Shown one piece after another: positions 54,236 through 64,000 of a DNA stretch of 64,000 nucleotides. A program made the position numbers and the translations under genes. The notes beneath the pieces are model-generated. The model had not been told where the DNA came from and did no database searches. It saw only the letters and a list, made by a program, of their open reading frames with translations. Position 1 is the first letter of the stretch, and each line of letters opens with the position of its first letter. The stretch comes from Sclerodactyla briareus (Eukaryota; Echinodermata; Holothuroidea; Dendrochirotida; Sclerodactylidae), in NCBI GenBank assembly GCA_026419785.1, contig JAODTK010002721.1:62001-126000 (forward strand). Direction: 5' to 3'.

Positions 54236-54514
54236 GTACTCGCGGAAATAGGCCTACACAAATACGATGGGACGCGCAAACACGACAGACAAAAGCACCG
54301 GAAAAAACAAACAAACATGCGTTTGGTTCCACGCATATGGGATCTGAAACTCTAACAACAACATCTAAAACTGCGATTCAATGTAGGTGATATTGAATAC
54401 TGCCATCAATTGGAGTAAACCGTTGGGCTCGTGCTGCAATAACTATTCCTACATTGGTTCAATACTGTCACAACACGATTCGACATCGCGCACTGCAGTG
54501 GCTGCGGAACGACG

Positions 54515-54921
54515 ATGGATTTCGAGAGCATTCTGAAGAGTGGTTCGGCTTTTGGCCGTTACCAGAAGGTGCTGATGGGCATCCTGAGCTACGTGTTGTT
54601 GTCGTACACTCTGCAGCTCTACGTACAGGTCTTCTCAGCAGGAACAAAATGATCATTGGTGCACTGCCTGGGAGGACGAGGAGTGTCCTTCTTCGGTGAT
54701 GGACTGACTGCACCAACCCTCAGAGAACTTCTCTGTACCCCCGTTATATCCTTGATGAGGGGACGATCGAGTATGACCATGCCCTCATGTACAACGTGAC
54801 GGGAATTGACCTCCTGACTGCTATCAGACTCGGTGAGAACGTATCTCAGCCTGGGCGGATACCATGCGACCAGGGCTGGGACTAACGATAGAAGCGTCTT
54901 TCCTGAACCAGAATTATAGAC
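54515..54921 (+). CDS. Gene C exon 1: SLC22 N-terminus and extracellular loop
   Basis: ATG at 54515 in a strong context (A at -3, G at +4). The first 45 codons read cleanly: MDFESILKSGSAFGRYQKVL, then MGILSYVLLSYTLQ, then VQVFSAGT. After a slip at AAAA (about 54649) comes NDHWCTAWEDEEC, the family (D/N)HWC motif. After another come CTNPQRTSLYPRY, then EYDHALMYNVTG with a glycosylation sequon, then RIPCDQGWD, DRSVFPE and IID before a GT at 54922. Four single-base slips are needed, at about 54649, 54700, 54889 and 54906. The donor GTGGTA is weak but at the same position as in A1 and B1. Confidence 0.85.
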
Positions 54922-56325
54922 GTGGTATACCTGTATCCGGACCAGACTCCGGTGTTTAGAAGTCAGCTGATTCTTATAAATAGTCAATCTTTTTTTTTTT
55001 TTTTTTCTTCTTTCAATCAAATTAATGAATCACCGTATGCCCTACACATTGATATTCATTAGGCAAGTTTCAATTATCCCATATATTCCACGCTCGCACA
55101 CATATTAACATGGAACACACCCACACTGCGGAAAGGTAGGTGGGCATGTAAACCAGGAAGTTAGAAACTATAAGTTATTTTGGAATTTCAGAACATTTAA
55201 TTTCATTTTTGTTATAGTTAATGAACTAAAGATATTTCTCCGCATGACATGAAGTCTTATTAGAGGAGATTTGACGATTTGTTTCTAAACAGTCAGGTCG
55301 ATGAACTAGCCGGAGTGAATGTCATGACGTGGAAACCCTGCCCCTAATCAGGTGAAATCTAGTGTGGTCCTCCAACGATGTCTCCAGCGAGATGCCCGCC
55401 CGCATTCCATTATACCTTACCTTACTCTTTTCGGGTAGTTAGCAGAACTTCGTACAGAATAAACTGTACACAGTTTTAGTGAACGAAATACTCTTGTTTT
55501 GGCGTTAAATTCAACATTCACCTCGTTTCGATTCTTGTCGGTACCATTTGGGTTCCTTGCCGGGGAAAAAAGAAATCTATGCAGTTTCGGAAGTGTGTCT
55601 GTGGGTTTGTGTGTATGTCCGTCCGTGCGTGTATATGCCTGCGTAGGTGTTCTTTCTATATTTTTGAATCAATAATGAATGGGAACCGAAAGAGGTATTG
55701 ATCCCATACGTAGTTGGTGTATGCCGCATAGTGAGGTGTCTGTTCCTGTCGTTTGATGTCGAAACAATTACCGTTCATGACTGTGACTGTGCTTAGAGGC
55801 AGAGTTATAACGTTTCGACATTTCGACAGTCGTATGTCTGTCTGTTTTCATACTTGCTCCGAAGAGAAGCGCCATCAAATGTTATGGTATTGTGGTGTAC
55901 GTATCCCAAAAACATTCACAAAGAGACGGCCTCAATCATAGTTCCCCGCAAAAATGAAACAAAAAATGTAGACCTATCAGTACAGACGGAAACGGCTCCC
56001 TATTCCCATACTCGACTGATGGATGCTCCATAGTTTGTGAATTGTCCACATATCTTTCAATGTCGCTCTAATTAATATTATTATTAAGTGGGCGGACTCG
56101 TATGCCTTTCACGACCGTAAGTCCCATTTTCTCAATCTTGTTTTGGTGACACCAGTGAGGAGTGCAGAAAATAATGAGTATTGTTTGCTGTTCCCCAATA
56201 ATGAGATTATGAAAGTTCAATGGAGAAGGTAAATTAGGTGACGAGGCTACAATTAGCATTACGAAACGCAGGAGAGTAGTCGTAACCACGGCAGGTGGAA
56301 GACATCTATTATCTATCTATCTATC

Positions 56326-56383
<58 letters not shown>

Positions 56384-57803
56384 TCTGTAATTGTCAATAT
56401 TGTGGAAGCTAGATAGTTCTTATGGTTTCTAAGAGCCGGATGAGATATTGCAGTCCGTTCGCCATCTCACCTAAATTTACTGTGACTGGTTGCCATAGCA
56501 ATGTTTGATATAATACAACTATGGTGGTTAAGAACTTTCACTGAGGAGTACTTTTTGTGGGGTATCCATGGGTCCGGGATAGGTCTAGTACGCTAGTGCA
56601 CTCAGAAAGTGTGTGCGTGGGTGTGTGAGTGTGTTATGTGTGTGTGTGTGTGCTTCTGCGTGCGTTTCCGTGCCTGTCAGTTTTTTGTTTCGTTATCTCC
56701 ATTTGGAGTGGCCGGGACAAACCAACATTTACAGCACGCCTAAATAGGCCACAAGTTTTTTCGCTCAATTAAAAAATTAGTTTAGCATTGGCAATTTTTT
56801 GTATCTCCCAAATTTTCCCTATTTTCCTAGATAATGTCTGAATGACTTCAACTTTTGTAACAAGGTGAAAAAGGCCACAATTACTACTACTTTTTCAAGC
56901 AATCAGCAAAAGTGTGAAAAATGTGGAGCAAGGTACAAGTATCGAAAAATAGCGGTATTACAGCAATGTGCAAGAATTATCCTGGATACAACATGTATTC
57001 GGGCATTTCTCGGGGGGAAAACTGCTATTTTCAGCCATATTTCGGACTATTATTACTATTTGTCACTTGCAAGATATTGGTAGATATAAACGACTGATTA
57101 GATCATGTAAATCTGGTGGATTGCCCTTATCTTATTTATGTGCGATTACTATGCATTCATGAGTGGGCTTGGCTCAGAAACAAATGCTCTATATTTCGAG
57201 AACCCGTTTCCGAGTGTCCTCAACTATTTAGGTGAGGTGAACCGTTTGAAGGGGCCGGAAAATTATATTGATATGTGTTATTGACAAATGATTATGATTG
57301 TTATTGTTCGCCAACGTGGAGCGTTACTATGCTCACGTTTTGTTTAATTCAGTCCATTGTTCACTTGTGCTGAGCCATGTGAGACGCGGCTGATTCGGTT
57401 TATGTAGATCGGGTGGATTTTTACCTTTTTGTCAAACGCCACCAAACTTTTCTATTATACATGAACATGAACCGAATTGTGTGTGGAAGTGGTCGGTGGT
57501 ATTTTAGTATGTGGAATTCAAAATATCTCGAGCAGTTATATCTGGATGGATAGAGCTCGCGATACCTTGATATTATGTTCTCTACAGTTAATGATTACAT
57601 GGTCACTAATGTATTGGATTTGGTCAAATGATTCCCTGAGTCAACAGTATATCGTCATACCACAATGTTACGTTCGTTCGATTCGTCACTAGTTCGAGCT
57701 TGTTTGCGAGAGATCTGCTCTGTCGATCGAAACAGTGCGCAGTCAGCATACTTCGCTGGATATCTAGTGGAAGCGGCTTCAGGCGGGGCTGGCAAGACGA
57801 TCT
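54515..57803 (+). CDS. SLC22-type organic ion transporter gene C (5' part, two exons seen)
   Basis: Plus-strand paralogue of gene A. Exon 1 (54515-54921) and exon 2 (57693-57803) encode the N-terminus, helix 1, the large extracellular loop and helix 2, with the same exon borders and phases as gene A. Exon 3 onward was searched for up to 64000 and not recognised; a long intron, disruption by LINEs or error-laden exons could explain this. It stands head to head with B1, 7.2 kb away. Confidence 0.7.
56307..56381. repeat. (CTAT)n tract
   Basis: About 18 tetranucleotide units with one deletion near the start. Confidence 0.95.
56430..56660 (+). repeat. Microsatellite-ended short repeat, copy 3
   Basis: GTTCGCCATCTCACC, CTGGTTGCCATAGCA, TATGGTGGTTAAGAAC, CACTGAGGAGTAC and GTGGGGTATCC match the copies at 16.8-17.1 and 23.7-23.9 kb, again ending in a GT-rich run (56600-56655). 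A CTAT tract lies just upstream. Confidence 0.7.
57693..57803 (+). CDS. Gene C exon 2: SLC22 loop 1 end and helix 2
   Basis: The acceptor CACTAG ends at 57692 and the donor GTGAGT begins at 57804. Phase 0 gives FELVCERSALSIETV, then after a slip QSAYFAGYLVEAASGG, parallel to FELVCARS and STYFAGYMVGSAFGG in gene A. It is two codons longer than gene A exon 2 in the loop. One missing base (GTGCGCAG) and two extra ones (GGGG, AA) account for its length, after which it ends in the same phase 2. Confidence 0.8.
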
Positions 57804-57889
57804 GTGAGTAACAGTGCATTACTACCAGCGTTGATTTATTGTGATCACTTCAATTGTAGTACACTATTACCTCAACTATTTTCACTAGA

Positions 57890-58915
57890 CCTATTTATTA
57901 TACTGGCCACATTCTTTTAGATCCCATCCCATCATTTTAGATTATTGCAGTATCATATTGGGGAGATCGTGATTGATTGAAAAGTATACTCTAGATATTA
58001 TTCCCCTGCAAAAAACAGCGGCAAGAATAATAATGAAATGCTTCTGTGAAAGAAAACTCAACCGATTCATCAAACGCGAAAATGGAACCGATACATGGCT
58101 AATACGGAAATGGACGACTGTGTGTGGTTTCCAAGGCAGTTAAACGGTCAGGCACCGCAGTATTTAACTATTATGCTCAAGAGCACTGCTGTGAAATTTC
58201 TGCCATCAGATCGACCTATCCTAGCAATATATATGTAAAATGGGGTGAGACGGGGGGGGGGGGGGGGTGGACTGGCAAACTTCCATAAAAGGAGAGTTGC
58301 CGTATATTGCTGCGATGGGAAGGAATGAAACTTCCACAGAATGCAAGGATGCAACCTCTTTGGCCACTTCTAAGCAACTCCCAAAACATGCTGAATGAAC
58401 CGATTTTAAAATTTACTAATGATTTGAGGTATGGTTAAGAAGAATACTTCCTATTTTGTAAATGCATTTTAGATATGATTTAGATATCTCAAACGTGCAT
58501 GAAATGGGTTTAAAACTGTTTAAATGAACGAGTAAATTTTATATTTGATGTGATATATGGTGATGAAGAATACTCAATATTATAAATGCATTTTAAAACT
58601 TCCAATATTTAAAAATGCATATAAAATTCTCAAAGTTTGAAAGGGTGTACATATTTTTAGCCTCATTATCAGATTATATTATTATATATCTATATTTTAT
58701 TATTCTTCTCCAATGTGGTAGAATTTCTAAATGTTTACCCTTTTTGAAGGGAGAATTCTTCATATTGGGCTATGTGAATTTGTTTCTTACCGTTTTGTGT
58801 TTAATTTATTGGTTACAGTAAGGGCCTCGGGTAAGATGCGTTTTTGGTTGGCTAAATCGAGTTTCCCCATTCTTACCCTTATAAAGTCTAAATAAGTAAA
58901 ATATAAAAATAGAAA
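57890..58915 (+). pseudogene. LINE fragment, reverse transcriptase 3' region
   Basis: Broken plus-strand frames give DYCSIIWGD, LQKTAARIIMKC, LNGQAPQYLTIMLK and LPQNARM. These are the IDYCSxxWG, LQKRAARII, LNGLAPxYL and LP..LR thumb and C-terminal motifs of non-LTR elements. The stretch ends in CTTATAAAGTCTAAATAAG, a common LINE 3' end. It is interrupted by a G15 run at 58254-58268 and an AT-rich tail. Confidence 0.75.
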
Positions 58916-60825
58916 AAATCAATGAACGGTTTTCCTAGGGCTGAATGATAGAGGGATCTTAAAAACGAGACACCTAGAAGATCTTGTTTTTCAATTGTTG
59001 GAAAACAAACCAGTAAGTGTCAGAGTACGTTAGTAACATTTTCCCCAATGACGAAAGTGTTCTCGAAAGGCTCAGACACATGAAAAACATCCCAAATTGT
59101 TGTAACGGCTCAGTTGCCTAAACGCACTATATCTGAAGCCTCGATCAAACAGCTTCAGATGATATATCATACTGTTTCCTGGGGTAGGTTGTCGCTGAAG
59201 AGTTACGTAGTGTTTAGGTACTCTGTGGTAAAAAAAAGCTTCGATTTCTGTCTCAAGGTGAGGCTTACTTAGATCCAACTGAGGAGATGGATCTGAGCGG
59301 GTCACAAAATCAAACTCAAGTGAAGGCAGAATCAAATTGGCAGTCGTAAGCAGGGCCACCGCATCTGGACAGGCACTGTAATGTGGATGATGATGGTTCT
59401 CGACCAGACTTCGGCACGAGATGGCTGTCAATCAGCAAGCAGGGGCTGTATCAGTAATGTTAATGCAGTCATATAGTCTTTATGTTTAGCACCAGTGATG
59501 CGCAAACAATACATTACTGCAGCCGCCATCATGCCATTGAACAGTTCTAATAAAACCGTGATCAAAGTTTCAAGTTGTTTCTTAACACAAAGCTTCGGGA
59601 AATGTAAAAAAGGAACCTTTGCCTATTTTCTCACCGGTCACTGAGCAAGACACAATTCGGGTAGACTGGTATAAACAACCGTACCATTAGATTGGTACAC
59701 TAAACTAGGAGGGGTGTATGTTCTTATTCTGAAAATATCCTAGCTTCCAATGGGCCGGTGCGTAGCGGGGGTCTACTGATGGACGTGAGCGGAATGGACA
59801 TTATATTGCACCCATTTAGGTCTTCCTGCTCTTTTAGGTTGTTTCCATTTCTGGTTTTTGAGCGCCCCAGACTTTTGGAAGTCATCCTTGTACTCTCGTA
59901 CGTTATATTCATAGCGAACTAGCCTGTTCAGCGCTATATGGGAATTATGTCAAAAACAAGTATTCTAGGAAGTTTTAGGGCGAGGGGGTCAGACTGAAAA
60001 TGGGACTAAGCCTCGCTTCATACCTCACCACAGGCACGGGGTATCTGTACCAATCGGTGTAAACAGGTTATCAAGTTTGATTTTTCGGAAAGCTCAAGCA
60101 TGGCCGGTGGTGAGTAGGACTCGGATGTGTTCATACTCATTACAAGGAAAGCTAGAAGAAGACCCAGCTAGAAGACATTCGAGCCAAGGTCAAGGTTCGA
60201 CCAAGGGGTTGGGACACTCAACCGGTTCTTCAGAACTTCTTCGACACTGCCAAAGCATGATTTTTGGGGCCCAATGAGTTTTTATTTTAATTTTCATTAC
60301 ATCACCTAGGGAGATCCCCCGCAGCTAATATTCATATTACAATACGAGATACACCCAGTGATAAGCGCCGAAGAGAGAAAGAGAAAAAAATGAATGAAAG
60401 ATGAAACCGGGTGCGAATATTTTGCATGTACCTTGTGCCATGTTCACGTTTGGAGGAGGGACGTCTATTTCAACTCCCTGTTGAAATTGGGACAAACACT
60501 CTCGCAGATGAAATTGGCTATATACGTAATTTCACATATTCACATAAGGTACTGCAGGATCTGAACGGAACAACACCATTTTGTATAGTGTACCTAATGC
60601 GGAGCTGTAGAGCTACTGGAGATAAATGCCAGCAAACCATTATTCGACGAACATTCGAATGAATTGATACGTTCCAAACATGCACGGCGTATGTATATGC
60701 ATCACCACACTTCCCCGAACGTGTTACCGGAATGAGTGTTGTACCCACTGCAGTTTTGAGATATGGAAAGAGACGTGATTGTTGCTGGCTGTATCCCACA
60801 TGGCGCATATTTGCAGTTTTCTTGT
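58916..60825. other. Nothing firmly recognised
   Basis: A 119-codon minus-strand frame at 59072-59431 is protein-like but unassigned. No third exon of gene C was recognised here. Confidence 0.3.
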
Positions 60826-60829
60826 ACGA

Positions 60830-61010
60830 AAGCTCGTAAGAGCCTAAAAAATGACACCCCATCACTGCCAGAAACTAATTCATGAAGCCTGTTCCATAGT
60901 TTACTCACATACGACGGGAATTCTCTGAGTCCAAACCGGTCAGGATATGTTAGCACGAGCGCCGGTTGTTCACCAAATCCCTCTCAACCGGGCACAGCTT
61001 TGAAATTTCC
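60830..61010 (-). pseudogene. Possible LINE C-terminal fragment
   Basis: The minus strand reads RFGLREFPSYVSKLWNRLHE, then VSFFRLLRAF, and in another frame ERDLVNNRR. The pattern R..xFPxxxxxLWNxLP...S...FK..L is that of LINE reverse transcriptase ends, but this piece is short. Confidence 0.4.
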
Positions 61011-61889
61011 TCACACTCAATATTTGACAGAACAATTGAGATTTCCCTTTTTCGCGGATGCACGTGTTCAGACATCCTGCACTCTCGGAGCTACGTCTCT
61101 GGCATCCAGCCCTATTGAATACAAATCGAATATTCATTCATCACTTCCCCCACTTCAGTTACTTCACGTCTGTGTACGTCTGGCTACAACATTGATCTCC
61201 CATACGATCACGAGCGGCGACAGAGAGGGGAAACTTCCTCCAATATTTGAATTAAAAAATCAATTTTTTTTTTTTTCTTCACATAATTTTTGGCCCCCTC
61301 TAATATTTTAACTAAGTTTCCGCCTTTGCTGAGCCATGAAAGGCCTCTTTTCTCTGTGACAACAGTTATGCGTAATTCAGCTGATTGAGCTATCCCTTAT
61401 ATCAAAAATCAGTAGCTTTAAATTTGACTTTTGGTCAGTGCCCAGCATCCCTTCCCGATCTGGACCTATTTCCGCACCACCGTTTTGTAAATGGTTTCAT
61501 GACAATTGCATTTATTTACAAGTGTTTACTATCGACTATATACATAGTCCTATGTGAAATTTGAAGACAAAAAATGTACCCGCTTATTGCTCGGGGTTCC
61601 GAACACTTTACCCTCACCATTCACCTCCCCACTAAGTCGCGTTGTCTACTGACCTGAAGAAAAGGATGATTGCTACCCCGCCATGGAGCCGCTCCTGTTT
61701 CAAATCTTTTGTGTTCATTTGGGAGGTATGACATGACACGACGATGACAAATGCGTTAGTCTCGCGTTTATAACCATGGTTACCAACGTCGCATATCCGA
61801 TCATCTGTAGGGTGTTTCCACTAGTATTTTCTTGTAGTTTCATGTTGTTTATTGAGCATCATAGCAAATTCTGGCACCTAACAACCTGA

Positions 61890-64000
61890 TAAATTACCGA
61901 AAATTTTGATTTTTTCAAGAATTTTCATCTGTATATAAAATTGTAGGTATTTGTATGTTGGCTCGCAGGCAACCCAAGCGTCAACATTAACATTGGGGAG
62001 GGGTTTGCCATTGGCCAGCTCCCCGACCGGTAGTGGAAAGTTGCCAGTGTGAAGTTTCCTTGCACGAATCTCAGCAAGCAATTTTGTTTCTACGCCGTAG
62101 TTGCCGCTTTGTTAACTTGGTGAATAGACATGACATTAAGTCAGTGCAAAACTGGCCTTTTCCGGGGGTCTGTGAGGACTGATTTGTTTTAAATTCCTTG
62201 CCTCGCTTCGCGCCAACTTATGACATTCTGCTTTGACGGGCTCATCACCATAAACCACATACTACCCCGAAAATAGACCCTATACGTCAACAACCGCCGC
62301 TTCCGGTTGTAGGAACACATGATCTATGGTACAGGCCTACAGTAGCCTAGCATAGGCCAACCACATGACGCATTTCCAATCATATTGATCCTTAAAAATA
62401 GAATCATTACCATGAGCGGCGATCCCCGGGTGGGGGGGGGGGGGGGGGTTCGGAGGGGTCGGAGGGGGGGCATTTCCCCCAATATTTTTGGTGGGGGGGG
62501 CATCCCATACATCAATAATATCAAACTATCCCCTCTCCAATAAAAATCCTATTAATTATATTGACAGACGACCCAAAACAAAAATGGCTAATTATCTAGA
62601 GATGTTTGAATTTTTGTTTTGAGAAGGCTGAAATGCAAAAAAAAAAGAGAATCGCGATGCCCCGCGCGCTTGGTGTCATCCTATTTTTTTCGTTTACATG
62701 ATATACAGTGAGCCCACGTTACAATAACTTTGTCAGATTATGGAAATATGATTTTCTCACACGTGCATCTGTAAGTGTGTTGAAATATAGGCAGGCCACA
62801 CGAGGAAATTTGGTGTTAGGACTTGATTCATGTTGCACCCCTTCCACTCCCTCCCAATACACTATGCCGGAATCCAACTGCCATTTTATTAACATGCAAC
62901 AGTTAGTCTACTTCGGATCCCTTATGGTTTCAGATTGGTTTTGCCAGCCTCTGAAGTGTGGGGGGATCGTGCCACGTTAGTATGCGAGGTTGACGTATGG
63001 AACTATACAGGCGCGGAGGGGAGCGGGCCCGAACGAACGCGAACGAAAAACAATTCTGGACATTGAGAATTGGACGAAAAATTTAGCTGAAACTACTCTT
63101 GAAAAAATGACCAAAATTGTCCGCTGACTGCACTCAATTCCTTTCAATCAAATGCCCGAAAAATGCACACATTCCCATGACAGTGATGTTCGAGCAAACT
63201 TTCAATCTGCGAGCAGCCTCCAACCCGATGGAATATCTCTAAGATGTCTATGGTAGGAATGGAGAACCCGATGAAGAAATGAAGAATTAAATCGATCATT
63301 TTTCGGAAATTACTGTCAATTTCAAGTGATTGCATACTGCCATCAAGTAGAGGGAAGTGCCGCCCTACATATTTCTGGGGGGGGGGGGGGGGGGTACGTG
63401 GGGGGGGGTGTGGTGGTGGGGGTCGGGGGGGTATGGTGGTATGGTAGGGGGGTGGGGGGGTAGGGGGGGGGGGGGGGTATAGTCTGAAAGGACTATTACT
63501 TGTACGGTACGCGTCACATGATGGTGACGCGAATTGTAATGAATAATTGTAGATCAGTTCCTTCATAGTTGTTTCTTGATGAGAATAATTTCAGAAATTA
63601 TTGGTCAAATTTCAGGGATGTTGCTTACTGCCATAAGACATGGGAAGTAAGTACCGTTTCGGAATCGCGGGGATTCGATTCGTCCGTAAGGCCTCATCAA
63701 AATTTCTCGTTTCCTATACGAGGACCACTGATGCTGACCCCCAAAATTGTAAGAATTATATAAACAATAGTATTATGTTTCAAGAAACGTTTCTTGAAAT
63801 ACAATTTCTGAAAATTAGCCAATTTTGAGGACGTTGGCTCACTGCCACAGTACAGCGCGGGGTATGCCGTTTCCTGCAACTGAGGGGGTCTGTTAAAACG
63901 AAAATTTCCCTTGTACCCTACGCGTCCACTGATGGGGGGGGCTGGTCCGAATTGTAAGGACTAACATCTATCGGTTCCTTTCAAGAACCGTTTCTAAAAT
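61890..64000 (+). repeat. Long interspersed repeat, copy 2 (runs off the window)
   Basis: Same order of anchors as 7870-10240 on the same strand. Its G tracts are longer (62432-62448 and 63377-63478). The tandem-unit zone is again at the 3' end, with units near 63332, 63624 and 63836. The copy continues past the window. Confidence 0.75.
63377..63478 (+). repeat. G-rich tract
   Basis: About 100 bp, nearly all G with T and occasional A or C, containing runs of up to 18 G. The Pro-rich minus-strand frame across it is an artefact. Confidence 0.9.

Larger units (their letters stand above)
54922..57692 (+). other. Gene C intron 1
   Basis: Contains a T16 run near 54991, a (CTAT)n tract, a microsatellite-ended repeat copy at 56430-56660, and otherwise AT-rich sequence without coding similarity. 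Confidence 0.5.

Noticed and set aside
54619-55020. 133-codon minus-strand frame
   Set aside because: Antisense of gene C exon 1, which carries clear SLC22 motifs on the plus strand.
63144-63566. 140-codon proline-rich minus-strand frame
   Set aside because: Produced by the G-rich tract at 63377-63478.

Overview
The window reads as intron-rich, repeat-rich animal genomic DNA, not bacterial. Open frames are short and random. Recognisable coding pieces are 100-400 bp exons bounded by GT/AG splice sites with matching phases. Simple-sequence tracts, LINE, hAT and Gypsy remnants are dense. The frequent word TAGGCCT(A), the L2/CR1-, Jockey- and Tx1/L1-like LINE debris and the repeat style suggest an invertebrate deuterostome such as an echinoderm; that placement is inference.

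The main content is a cluster of SLC22-type organic ion transporter genes (major facilitator superfamily). Gene A runs on the minus strand from a start codon at 31074 to a stop at 2403. Its exons lie at 30670-31074, 28255-28359, 23136-23289, 22125-22294, 21229-21378, about 19098-19226, a tentative one at 6182-6300, then 4274-4384, 3588-3798 and 2403-2529. Together they give about 560 codons, the usual family length. A second minus-strand first exon (B1, 46977-47352) ends in the same phase and could be an alternative first exon of gene A or the relic of a duplicate. Gene C starts on the plus strand at 54515 (exon 1 to 54921, exon 2 57693-57803), head to head with B1; its later exons were not found before the window ends. 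Most exons keep good splice sites but carry single-base frame slips, often in homopolymers. This looks more like residual consensus error than gene decay, though decay is not excluded.

The rest is mostly transposon and repeat. 7.87-10.24 kb and 61.89-64.0 kb are two same-strand copies of one long unclassified repeat with an internal array of about 190 bp units. 13-17 kb holds tandem repeats, TA tracts and a C-rich block. 17.47-18.1 kb is a Tx1/L1-like LINE fragment. 18.1-18.9, 51.1-51.5 and 53.9-54.25 kb hold repeats loaded with nuclear-receptor half-sites. 23.7-25.06 kb is a short repeat ending in about 567 perfect GT units. 26.27-26.89 and 46.30-46.85 kb are hAT-like MITEs. 29.1-30.1, 36.16-37.0, 57.9-58.9 and 60.83-61.0 kb are LINE fragments. 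37.46-38.33 kb is a hAT transposase remnant. 48.84-50.575 kb is the 5' part (LTR, primer binding site, gag) of a minus-strand Gypsy-like element lying between the two divergent SLC22 first exons.

No rRNA, CRISPR array, operon or bacterial gene was seen. Coordinates of repeats without clear termini are approximate.
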